A stretch of DNA of 64,000 bases from Pseudarthrobacter sp. NIBRBAC000502770 (GTDB taxonomy: Bacteria > Actinomycetota > Actinomycetes > Actinomycetales > Micrococcaceae): positions 2,294,001 through 2,358,000 of the forward strand of contig NZ_CP041198.1 in assembly GCF_006517815.1 (NCBI RefSeq), read 5' to 3'. A program made the position numbers and the translations under genes. Under the pieces are notes generated by a model that saw only the letters and a list, made by a program, of their open reading frames with translations, did no database searches and had not been told where the DNA came from. Positions 8,003 to 16,148 of this stretch are shown here, piece after piece; within the stretch, counting starts at the first letter, position 1, and each line of letters starts with the position of its first letter.

Positions 8003-9169
8003 CTATTTGCCCGTGCACGCCGGGAGGGCGGATGTGTCCTGCCCGCTCCCGGCAAGTTCCACGGCGTGCCGGGCCTCCCCGAGGTTCTCCACGCGCACCA
8101 CTTGGAGGCCGCCCGGGATGTGGCCGGCCACCTCGTCGCAGTTGCCGGCGGGCGCCAGGAAGAGGGTGGCACCGGAGGACCGCGCGCCCCGCATCTTCTG
8201 CCCGATGCCGCCAATGGGGCCCACCGTTCCGTCCGGCGATATGGTGCCCGTGCCGGCGATGTGCTTGCCGCCGGTGAGGTCGCCCGGCGTCACCGTATCG
8301 ATAATCCCCAGTGAAAACATCAGGCCGGCGCTGGGGCCGCCCACCTTGTCCAGCGAGATCTGCACCTGGAACGGGAAGCTGAACAAGTACTTCAGCATGA
8401 CGCCGAGAATGAAGCGGCCCTGGCCATTGTCTTTGGGTGTCACCTCAAGGGCGACAGGCTGGCCGGCGCGTTCCACCGTCACCGCGGCCGGGGCTCCCTT
8501 CCCCGCAGCCAGTTCATCCTGGATGACGGCGAGCGAGGTGATGTCCTTGCCGTTGATGGACTTGAGGATGTCCCCCTGCTGGATCTTTCCCGCGGATGCG
8601 GAGTCCTTGGACAGCCCCGCGGCCTGCAGCTGCTGGCCGAAAGGAATCTTGAGTTCGTTCAGGGCGGAGGCCACGGCGTTCTCCTGGGACGTGGCCATGG
8701 CCACGGCGCTCTGCTCCTGGGCCTCCTCCTTGGTGGTTCCCGTGGGGTAGATCAGTTCCACCGGGTAGACGGCCTTGGAGCTGTCCAGCCATGCGGAGAA
8801 GGCGTTGAGGATGCTTACGGATCCGGTGGGTCCGCCGTCGACGTACACCGTTGTCAGGTCCAGGTTCCCGGCAGCGGGATAGGTTTCGTGGCCGCTGACG
8901 TTGATCACGGGATGCCCCTGGCTTTGCCCCAGCGTGTTGTAGGTAGGCCCCGGCGATTCGATGACGTACGGCACTGGAAGTGTGCCCACCGCTATTCCCA
9001 GCCCCAACGCCGCCAGCCCGGCAACCATCATCGTGGACAGCCGTCTGCGGGGGCGGCCGCCGTCGTCCTCCCCGGGACTGTGGCCTTCACCCGCCGTGCC
9101 GGCGCTGGAGAACGGGGAAAGGCCTGGAACGTGGTCCTCGGAGGGGTGGCCGCCACGGGTTGTAGTCAC
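8003..9169 (-). CDS. Lon-like PDZ-domain serine protease (YlbL family)
   Basis: Membrane-anchored protease, 388 residues. A cytoplasmic Pro/Gly-rich N-terminus is followed by one transmembrane helix (about 46-68). A PDZ domain spans about 175-245 (QAAGLSKDSASAGKIQQGD). The C-terminal Lon-type protease fold has catalytic Ser280 in GGPSAGLMFSLG and Lys325 in GGIGQKMRGAR. It starts with GTG at 9169. The DUF2342 gene is divergent 135 bases away and UPF0182 lies downstream, an arrangement kept in mycobacteria. The substrate is unknown. Confidence 0.9.
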   Translation of the reverse strand: MTTTRGGHPSEDHVPGLSPFSSAGTAGEGHSPGEDDGGRPRRRLSTMMVAGLAALGLGIAVGTLPVPYVIESPGPTYNTLGQSQGHPVINVSGHETYPAAGNLDLTTVYVDGGPTGSVSILNAFSAWLDSSKAVYPVELIYPTGTTKEEAQEQSAVAMATSQENAVASALNELKIPFGQQLQAAGLSKDSASAGKIQQGDILKSINGKDITSLAVIQDELAAGKGAPAAVTVERAGQPVALEVTPKDNGQGRFILGVMLKYLFSFPFQVQISLDKVGGPSAGLMFSLGIIDTVTPGDLTGGKHIAGTGTISPDGTVGPIGGIGQKMRGARSSGATLFLAPAGNCDEVAGHIPGGLQVVRVENLGEARHAVELAGSGQDTSALPACTGK

Positions 9170-9304
9170 CCACCAACAGTACGCGGTGGAGGCACGCCGG
9201 GGTGCTTTGCCTAGAGCGAACGACGGCGGCGGGCGGCAGACAGCCGACCCCCACCGGGGTACCGTGAAGGTTGATCAACAGTCACACCATCGATCGGCGG
9301 GACC

Positions 9305-10759
9305 ATGACCTCCAACCCACTCAATCCGTCCAACGGCGACGACACCCCCAAGGATCCGTTGACCGAAATGCTGCAGAACCTCATGGGCGGCAAGGGGATG
9401 GAAAACTTCGACCCCTCCGAGCTGGCCAAGGCTGCCGGCCTGCCGGACGACCCCAACCTGCTGGCCCAGATGTTCTCCCAGGTGCAGGCCATGATGAGCG
9501 CCCCATCAGAGGGCCCCGTGAACTGGACCCTGGCCCACGACAACGCCCGGCGCGTGGCCGCCGGAACCTCCGACCCGTCGGTTTCGGCGCAGCAGTCCCG
9601 GGACGTGGACGAGGCCCTTCGCCTTGCCGAACTGTGGCTGGACCCGGTCACCGACCTGCCCGCCACCGGCCTGATCGGCAAAGCCTGGTCGCGGGCGGAA
9701 TGGGTGGAGGCTACCCTGGGCACCTGGAAGCGGTTGACCGAACCCGTGGCCAACAGCATCGCCAACGCCCTCTCTTCCGCCATGACGGAGCAGATGCCGG
9801 AGGAGATGAAGTCCATGATGGGCGGCGCCTCCTCCATGCTGCAGAACATGGGCGGCGCGATCTTCGGCATGCAGCTGGGCCAGGCCATAGGTGCCCTGTC
9901 CAAGGACGTAGTGAGCTCCACCGATATCGGTGTCCCGCTCGCCGACCTCGAGATGGCGCTGCTGCCAGCAAACGTTGCGGCCTTCGGCGAGGGCCTGTCC
10001 CTGCCGGAGAACGACATCCGCCTGTTCCTGGCTGTGCGGGAAGCAGCCCACGCGCGGCTCTTCGTGCAGGTTCCCTGGCTGCGCGGACACCTGCTGGGCG
10101 CCATCGAGGCTTACGCCCGCGGCATCCACATCGACACCTCGCGCATCGAGGAACTGGCCCGCGACCTTGATCCGAGCAACCCCGAGGGCATCCAGGAAGC
10201 CCTGTCCCAGGGTGTCTTCATGCCGCAGCGGACCCCCGCGCAGGAACAGGCCCTGGAGAAGCTCGAGACGGCGCTGGCCCTGGTGGAGGGCTGGGTGGAC
10301 GAACTGACTGCGGCGGCCACCGAGAAGGTGCTGCCAGCAGCCGGTGCGCTGCGGGAGACCGTACGGCGCCGCAGGGCAACCGGCGGCCCGGCGGAGCACG
10401 CCTTCGCTTCCCTGGTGGGGCTGGAGCTGCGGCCAAGGAGGCTGCGCGATGCCGCCACCTTGTGGGCCACACTGAAGGACGAACGCGGCATCGAGGGCCG
10501 CGACGCCATTTGGCACCACCCCGACCTCCTGCCCACCGCCGAGGACCTGGACGATCCCAAGGGCTTCAGCTCACGCCGCAAGCTCGCCGAAGCCAGCGAC
10601 AGCGAAGTGGATGACGCGCTGCAGAAACTGCTCAGTGGCGGGTTTGACGATACCTCCGCCGAAGAGGGCGGCGCCCCGGACACCGGGGACGCCGCCAAGG
10701 ACGCCGGGGACGCCGGCGGGAAGGACGACGACGGCGAAACCGGCCACCCCAAAAGCTGA
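9305..10759 (+). CDS. DUF2342 zincin-like metallohydrolase
   Basis: A 484-residue protein of the actinobacterial zincin_2/DUF2342 family, often labelled putative hydrolase or F420-associated. Most of the chain is helical. A candidate metal site is EAAHARLFVQVPWL (about 241-254) with GHLLGAIEAYARG downstream. The N-terminus (PLNPSNGDDTPKDPLTEML) and the Gly/Asp-rich C-terminus (from about 455) look disordered. No signal peptide, so cytoplasmic. It is divergent from the PDZ protease, as in the Rv3194c-Rv3195 pair. True enzymatic activity is not established for the family. Confidence 0.85.
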   Translation: MTSNPLNPSNGDDTPKDPLTEMLQNLMGGKGMENFDPSELAKAAGLPDDPNLLAQMFSQVQAMMSAPSEGPVNWTLAHDNARRVAAGTSDPSVSAQQSRDVDEALRLAELWLDPVTDLPATGLIGKAWSRAEWVEATLGTWKRLTEPVANSIANALSSAMTEQMPEEMKSMMGGASSMLQNMGGAIFGMQLGQAIGALSKDVVSSTDIGVPLADLEMALLPANVAAFGEGLSLPENDIRLFLAVREAAHARLFVQVPWLRGHLLGAIEAYARGIHIDTSRIEELARDLDPSNPEGIQEALSQGVFMPQRTPAQEQALEKLETALALVEGWVDELTAAATEKVLPAAGALRETVRRRRATGGPAEHAFASLVGLELRPRRLRDAATLWATLKDERGIEGRDAIWHHPDLLPTAEDLDDPKGFSSRRKLAEASDSEVDDALQKLLSGGFDDTSAEEGGAPDTGDAAKDAGDAGGKDDDGETGHPKS

Positions 10760-10775
10760 TGGATAGCAGCAGATG

Positions 10776-10818
10776 AACGCCCCGGCGGGCCAGGAAGGTC
10801 CTGGCCCGCCGGGGCGTT
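10776..10818. terminator. Bidirectional terminator between convergent genes
   Basis: Perfect 20-base arms (10776-10795 and 10799-10818) beginning AACGCCCCGGCGGG, three-base loop, weak TTTAAG tail on the plus strand. Confidence 0.75.
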
Positions 10819-10846
10819 TAAGTCCGCTCGATGGTCCGGACTTGGA

Positions 10847-11467
10847 CTAGTCGGCGTCGCCGCTGCCTGCCGAGCCGTCCCTGCCCAGGCCCCGGGCCGT
10901 GGCGAAGGAAACACCCTCAAGGAATGCTTTGGCCCGCCGGGTTTCCGGGTATGCCTCCAGCAGCTCCCAGAACGCCGCGTTGTGGGAGGCCACCAGGAGA
11001 TGGGCCAGTTCGTGCAGCAGCACGTAGTCGATAACCCACTGCGGCATGGGCCGCAGTTTGTCCGACAGCCGGATAGTCCCGTCAGCGGGCGTAGCCGAGC
11101 CCCACCGGGAGTTCTGGTTGCTGACCCAGCGCACGGATGTGGGAACTGGCCGGCCGCCGAGGTACTGTGCCGACAGCCGAGCGGCGTGGGCGGCAAGATC
11201 ATCGTCACCCGCGGGGCGGCGGCGCCCCGCTGCAGCGCGCCGCTCCCCCTGCTTGTGCAGCTTCGCCAGCATGCGCTGCACCCACTCCCGTTCCTGGGCT
11301 GCGGTAAAGCGGGCAGGTATGGCGACCACCGCCGTTCCGTCCTCCCAGAAGGCAGCCACCGTCCGCGTCCGCCGGGCGGAGCGCCGCACCTCCACGGGGA
11401 CGCCGTCGGGTGTGACCTGTGGTACTGGCTGCTGCGTGCCGCTGCCGGCCGGTGTGTCCCGGCTCAC
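10847..11467 (-). CDS. YgjP/M48-type zinc metallopeptidase
   Basis: A 206-residue cytoplasmic protein of the DUF45 (YgjP/WSS1-like) family. The zinc motif is HELAHLLVASHNAAFW, with His152, Glu153, His156 and a third His162. The preceding RWVSNQNSRWGSA segment is characteristic of the family. Its start is GTG at 11465-11467, which overlaps the uvrD2 TGA as GTGA; the same frame stays open further upstream inside uvrD2 but codes nothing recognisable there. Translational coupling to UvrD2 suggests a role in protein or repair maintenance, which is inference. Relatives of this fold act in DNA-protein crosslink proteolysis. Confidence 0.85.
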   Translation of the reverse strand: MSRDTPAGSGTQQPVPQVTPDGVPVEVRRSARRTRTVAAFWEDGTAVVAIPARFTAAQEREWVQRMLAKLHKQGERRAAAGRRRPAGDDDLAAHAARLSAQYLGGRPVPTSVRWVSNQNSRWGSATPADGTIRLSDKLRPMPQWVIDYVLLHELAHLLVASHNAAFWELLEAYPETRRAKAFLEGVSFATARGLGRDGSAGSGDAD

Positions 11468-13599
11468 AGGACGGAGCTTTCGACCAGGACCCGGAGGACG
11501 TCCTCGCCGTACTTTTCCAGCTTGGAGGGGCCGACGCCGGCAAGGGCTGCCAGTTCCTCCAGCGAGGCCGGCCGGGCCTCGGCAATCGCAGTAAGGGTGG
11601 CGTCGGTGAACACGACGAACGCGGGGACGTCCGCGGACTGGGCGACGTCGCGGCGCCAGTTCCGCAGCGCGTCGAAGGTCTGTTCCTCGTAGCTGGGCGG
11701 ACACGCGTTGCAGCGGCCCACTTTGCGCTCGGCCCCGGTGGCGAGCATGGTGCCGCACACGCGGCATACGGCAGGCGCGGCAGCCTTCCGGCGGGGCGGG
11801 GCACCCTTCCCGCGGACACTTGAACTGGCCACCGAGTCAGGCCGCAGTCCGTCCAGGAACCGGGACGGCTTCCGGTTGGCGCGGCCGCCGGGAGTCCTTG
11901 CTGTGCTCCAGGAGAGATAGAGGTGTTCACGGGCGCGGGTGATGCCGACATAGAGCAGTCGCCGTTCCTCATCCACGGATTCGGGTGAATCCGCAAAGGA
12001 GATGGGCATCAGGCCTTCGCTGAGCCCCACCAGGAAGACCGCATCCCATTCCAGGCCCTTGGCTGCGTGGAGGGACGCCAGGGTAACGCCCTGGACTGTC
12101 GGCGCATGCTGGGCCAGGGAGCGTTCCTGGAGCTCGTTGACGAAGTCCGCCAGGCCGAACTGGGGGCCGCGGTTTTGGACGAGTTCGTCGGCGAGCGCCA
12201 CCAGCGCCGCCAGGGATTCCCACCGCTCGCGCAAGGCCCCGCCGCTGTGCGGAGCGGAATCCGTGTAGCCCAGGGAGGAGACGATGTCCCGCACCAGCTG
12301 GCCCAGGGGTTCCGGCGCGTCGGTTTCGGAAACAGCCCGGGTGGCTGCGCGGAGCTGGAGGATGGCGTCCCGGACCTCCTTGCGGGCGAAAAAGCGTTCG
12401 CCGCCCCGGAGCTGGTAGCCGATTCCTGCCGCAGCCAGCGCCTGTTCGTAGGCCTCGGACTGGCCGTTGGTGCGGAAAAGGACCGCTACTTCGCTCGCCG
12501 GCGTCCCGGCGTCGAGGAGCGCCTTGATCTTCTGGGCCACCGTGGCGGCCTCTGCCTCGTCATCCGTGCATTCGGTGAACTGGGGCACCGGACCGGCGGG
12601 GCGCTGCGCCACGAGCTGAAGGGGGGCGGCCCAGGCGGCGTCGGCGGCGGGCCCGCCACTGCGCCGTCCCGCCAGCAGGTCGTTGGCCAGTTTCACCACC
12701 TGCGGGGTGGACCGGTAGTCCCGGACGAGCTTGACCACGTTGGCCTGCGGATAACGGGCCTTGAAGTCCAGCAGGTGCCTGGGCGATGCGCCGGTAAAGG
12801 AGTAGATGGTCTGGCTGGCATCACCCACCACGCACAATTCGTCACGGCCGCCCAACCAGAGCTCCAGGAGGCGCTGCTGGAGCGGGGAAACGTCCTGGTA
12901 CTCATCCACCACGAAGTGGCGGTACTGTTCCCGGACCGTGGCAGCGACCTTCTCGTCCTCCTGCAGGATGCCCACCGTGATCAGCAGGACGTCCTCGAAG
13001 TCGATCACGTTGCGGTCCGTCTTGACGTCCTCGTACGACTGGAAAACGCGGGCCACGGCAGTGAGGTCGAATCCCCCGGGTGCTCCCCTCCCCTGGGCGT
13101 TTTCGAGGTAATTGGCCGGGGTCAACATCGAGACTTTGGCCCATTCGATCTCGGAGGCAAGATCCCGGATTGAAGCCCGGTCCGTGCTGAGCCGGAGCCG
13201 CCGGGCGGCCTCGGCAAGCAGCTGGGCCTTGTGGTCCAGCAAGTTCGGCAGGGTGCCGCCGACGGCCTGGGGCCAGAAGAACTGCAGCTGCCGCAGCGCC
13301 GCGGCGTGGAAAGTGCGGGCCTGCACGTTTCCCGCACCCAGATCCCGCAGGCGGCTGCGCATCTCCGCCGCCGCCCGGGCAGTGAACGTCACCGCGAGCA
13401 GGCGCTGCGGGCTGTACACACCGGAGTGCACGCCATAGGCAATGCGGTGGGTGATGGCACGGGTCTTTCCGGTCCCCGCGCCGGCCAGCACGCACAACGG
13501 GCCGCCCAGCGTACTGGCCACCTCACGCTGTTCGGCATCGAGCCCGCCAAGGATCCGGTCCTCCAGGGAGGCTGCTCCGTCAAAATGTTCTGTAGTCAC
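11464..13599 (-). CDS. uvrD2: ATP-dependent DNA helicase UvrD2
   Basis: Superfamily 1A 3'-5' DNA helicase, 711 residues. Walker A AGAGTGKT lies at about 39-46, the DEYQD box at about 230, and motif VI (VGITRAREHLYLSW) near 560. The actinobacterial UvrD2 signature follows: a four-cysteine cluster at C612, C615, C630 and C633, then an HRDC domain (about 640-706, ASLEELAALAGVGPSKLEKY). This composition matches mycobacterial UvrD2 (Rv3198c), which is reported essential. The gene is followed without gap by a metallopeptidase gene and preceded by nudC, also on the minus strand. Confidence 0.94.
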   Translation of the reverse strand: MTTEHFDGAASLEDRILGGLDAEQREVASTLGGPLCVLAGAGTGKTRAITHRIAYGVHSGVYSPQRLLAVTFTARAAAEMRSRLRDLGAGNVQARTFHAAALRQLQFFWPQAVGGTLPNLLDHKAQLLAEAARRLRLSTDRASIRDLASEIEWAKVSMLTPANYLENAQGRGAPGGFDLTAVARVFQSYEDVKTDRNVIDFEDVLLITVGILQEDEKVAATVREQYRHFVVDEYQDVSPLQQRLLELWLGGRDELCVVGDASQTIYSFTGASPRHLLDFKARYPQANVVKLVRDYRSTPQVVKLANDLLAGRRSGGPAADAAWAAPLQLVAQRPAGPVPQFTECTDDEAEAATVAQKIKALLDAGTPASEVAVLFRTNGQSEAYEQALAAAGIGYQLRGGERFFARKEVRDAILQLRAATRAVSETDAPEPLGQLVRDIVSSLGYTDSAPHSGGALRERWESLAALVALADELVQNRGPQFGLADFVNELQERSLAQHAPTVQGVTLASLHAAKGLEWDAVFLVGLSEGLMPISFADSPESVDEERRLLYVGITRAREHLYLSWSTARTPGGRANRKPSRFLDGLRPDSVASSSVRGKGAPPRRKAAAPAVCRVCGTMLATGAERKVGRCNACPPSYEEQTFDALRNWRRDVAQSADVPAFVVFTDATLTAIAEARPASLEELAALAGVGPSKLEKYGEDVLRVLVESSVL

Positions 13600-13653
13600 T
13601 TCTGCTGCTTTATTTCTCGACTACCGCGTGCTGGAGTCTGGTGGATGAATAAC

Positions 13654-14676
13654 TTAGGCGCCGGCCAGGTCCTGGATCCGGCCGCCGTACCAGTGCTCAA
13701 TCAGGGAGCGGGCAATGGAGAGCCTGCTGGAAATCGTGATCTCGCCACTAAGCACCGCTGCCTGGAGCTCATCGCGGCTGAACCAGCGGGCCCTGGTGAC
13801 CTCCACGCCGTCGGGCGTTGCCTGGGCGTCCTCGGTGACGGCGGTAAATCCAAGCATAAGGGAGGCCGGGAACGGCCACGACTGGGAGCCGAGGTACTGG
13901 CAGCCGGTCACCCGGACACCAACCTCTTCGTGGATTTCGCGGACTACGGCTTCCTCCAGGGACTCCCCCGGCTCCACGAACCCGGCCAGCGTGGAGTAGT
14001 TCCGGGCATCCACGGGGCCGCCGCCGCCAAGGAGCAGCCGGCCGTCCGGGCCGACGACGGTGACGATGATGGCGGGATCAGTCCGGGGATAGTGCTCAGA
14101 ATTGTCCGCCGGGCACCGGCGTACCCAGCCGCCGGCTTCAACATCGGTGGGCGTTCCGCAGCGGGGACAATGCGTATGGGCTGAGTGCCAGTTGGCTATC
14201 GCGCTGGCTTCAACGAACAAGGCTGTGGAAGTGGTGGTCAGGCCCCCGGCGACTTCCCGGAAGCCTGCCCAGGACGCATCCGCGGGAATGCCGGCGGTGC
14301 CGGGCTCCGGAGGTGCAGGCAGGACAAACAGCAGCAGTTCGGTCCCGGCCGGGATGTCCGCGGCAGGCAGTGCGGATCCCAGGTACACCACCAGTTCCGG
14401 AGCTGATCCTGCCTCTTGGAGCCGGTCCAGGAGCTCCCTGGCGTTGACCAGGACGAGGTTGCTCCCACGCACCAGGCCCTGCCGCCTTGAAAGTACTGCC
14501 GCCACCGCGTCTGTCCCGGCCAGCAGGTCATCGATCATCCCGGGCCTGATGCGTGCGGCGGACCCGCGGTCCACCAGTGCCGGCCTCACCGGGAGCAGGG
14601 TGTCCACGAGGTGGTTCGCCGGCAGCGGGGCCGGCACAGCCTGGTGGACGGGTAGGACGGACTCCGTGTGGCTCAT
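13654..14676 (-). CDS. nudC: NAD(+) diphosphatase NudC
   Basis: Nudix hydrolase that splits NADH/NAD to AMP and nicotinamide mononucleotide; homologues also remove NAD caps from RNA. The 340-residue chain has a variable N-terminal domain, a zinc ribbon (CPRCGTPTDVEAGGWVRRC), a complete Nudix box (GFVEPGESLEEAVVREIHEE then VGV) and the NADH-specificity motif in the form SQSWPFPAS. It lies upstream of uvrD2 on the same strand, as in M. tuberculosis Rv3199c-Rv3198c, with a 54-base gap. Confidence 0.94.
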   Translation of the reverse strand: MSHTESVLPVHQAVPAPLPANHLVDTLLPVRPALVDRGSAARIRPGMIDDLLAGTDAVAAVLSRRQGLVRGSNLVLVNARELLDRLQEAGSAPELVVYLGSALPAADIPAGTELLLFVLPAPPEPGTAGIPADASWAGFREVAGGLTTTSTALFVEASAIANWHSAHTHCPRCGTPTDVEAGGWVRRCPADNSEHYPRTDPAIIVTVVGPDGRLLLGGGGPVDARNYSTLAGFVEPGESLEEAVVREIHEEVGVRVTGCQYLGSQSWPFPASLMLGFTAVTEDAQATPDGVEVTRARWFSRDELQAAVLSGEITISSRLSIARSLIEHWYGGRIQDLAGA

Positions 14677-14819
14677 GCTTCCACCGTACTGACTGCCACC
14701 GACATTTCACATTCAGGGCTGGGCTCGTTCGTACTGCGGGTACCCCCTAATTGCAGCTATCTGGAGACTCGCCGCGGCCAGACCGCCGTCTGGGACGGCG
14801 CGCAATCTACCGTGGAACG

Positions 14820-16091
14820 GTGAGAAGAAAACCGATTGAACTGGCGGCGATTGCAACCGCGGCAGTCCCTGGGCTGACCCCGACAGCTGTTAGCTCCGCG
14901 CCGGATGACCCCGCGGACTTCGATTCGGCCCTGCTCCTTGATTCGGAAGGCAAGCGCTGGCGGGTCCGGTCGCCGCGGCACGCCGAAGCCAGTGCACGGC
15001 TGGAAACGGAGTTCCTGGTGCTCCGCGCCTTTGCTCCTGCCGTCCGGGCGGAACTGCCGTTCCTGATGCCCACCGTCGCCGGCAGCGTCCGGCTGGGAAG
15101 CCTTACCACCTTCGTCTACTCACACCTGTCCGGGAGCACTCGCAGCGTCGAGGAGCTGACGTCCGGACCGGCCGGGCTCGCCCGCGAAATCGGCTCCGCG
15201 CTGGCCGCGGTCCACGACCTCCCCCGGTCCCTGGTCAGCAATGCCGACCTGCCCAGCTACACCCCCAACGAGTTCCGCCAACGGCGGCTGAACGAACTGG
15301 ACCAGGCAGCAACCACGGGCAAGATTCCCGCCGCACTGCTGCGCCGCTGGGAACATGCCATGGAGGACGTGTCCCTCTGGCGGTTCAACCCGTGCGTGGT
15401 CCACGGCGACCTGCACGAAGACAACCTGCTGGTCGAATCGGGACGGGTTACCGCAGTAACCGGCTGGACAGACCTTCGCATCGGCGACCCGGCAGACGAC
15501 TTCGCCTGGCTGGTGGCCTCCAACGAACAGGACTTCATTGACGCTGTCCTGAAGTCCTACACCTCCAGCCGCCGCGACGTGCCGGACCAGCACTTGCTGC
15601 GCCGGGCCGCACTGTCTGCCGAGTTTGCCCTGGCACAATACCTGGTCAAGGGGCTTGCGGCCGGGGACCAGGACATGGTCCGCGAGGCCGAAGACATGCT
15701 GGAGAGCCTTGCCGGCGACATCGCCGAATTCGGGGGCCAGCCGATCAGCGTCGAACCGCTCCCGGCCAAGGACACGCCCGCCGGTACCGCGGTGCCCGCG
15801 CCGGCGCAGCCTGGAACCGGGGCAACCGCCCCCGCACCCCAGGGCGGCAGTTCTGCTGTCAGCCCCGCCGTGACCGTCATCCCGCTACCCGCCAAACCGG
15901 CAGCAGGGGACAAGCCCGGTCCGCAGACACTGCCTGCCATGGCGGCAGAGCCCGCCGTGCACGTGACGCCCATCCCCGTGGAGCCAGCCCCGGCGGAAGT
16001 TGCCGGCGGGGAATCCCGGCCTGGCGAAACCAAGGGTCCGGACGACACGTCCACGGCTGCCATCTCGGTCATCAACGCCAACCGGGGCTGA
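14820..16091 (+). CDS. APH-fold phosphotransferase, possibly inactive
   Basis: A 423-residue protein with an aminoglycoside/macrolide phosphotransferase fold over roughly residues 1-300. The Brenner loop is intact as HGDLHEDN (195-202). The following metal-binding motif, normally IDW, reads TGW at 214-216 before TDLRIGDPADDFAW, so the usual second-metal aspartate is missing. The last 130 residues are a Pro/Ala-rich, probably disordered tail. I preferred GTG at 14820 (chain VRRKPIELAAI) over an ATG at 14751. The gene stands alone between divergent nudC and convergent adnB. The substrate is unknown; a resistance role is not supported by context. Confidence 0.78.
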   Translation: MRRKPIELAAIATAAVPGLTPTAVSSAPDDPADFDSALLLDSEGKRWRVRSPRHAEASARLETEFLVLRAFAPAVRAELPFLMPTVAGSVRLGSLTTFVYSHLSGSTRSVEELTSGPAGLAREIGSALAAVHDLPRSLVSNADLPSYTPNEFRQRRLNELDQAATTGKIPAALLRRWEHAMEDVSLWRFNPCVVHGDLHEDNLLVESGRVTAVTGWTDLRIGDPADDFAWLVASNEQDFIDAVLKSYTSSRRDVPDQHLLRRAALSAEFALAQYLVKGLAAGDQDMVREAEDMLESLAGDIAEFGGQPISVEPLPAKDTPAGTAVPAPAQPGTGATAPAPQGGSSAVSPAVTVIPLPAKPAAGDKPGPQTLPAMAAEPAVHVTPIPVEPAPAEVAGGESRPGETKGPDDTSTAAISVINANRG

Positions 16092-16108
16092 CAGGACCGG
16101 GCGGCCCG

Positions 16109-16146
16109 CCCGGCCGCCATCAGGGGTTCCCCTGACGGCCGGGCCG
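16109..16146. terminator. Terminator-like hairpin between convergent genes
   Basis: CCCGGCCGCCATCAGGGG pairs imperfectly with CCCCTGACGGCCGGG around a TT loop. No long T tract. It lies between the phosphotransferase and adnB stops. Confidence 0.6.
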
Positions 16147-16148
16147 GC

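Noticed and set aside
14820..16091. Antibiotic resistance determinant
   Set aside because: Fold similarity alone does not support this: the metal aspartate is missing, the gene is in a housekeeping block and no mobile signs surround it.
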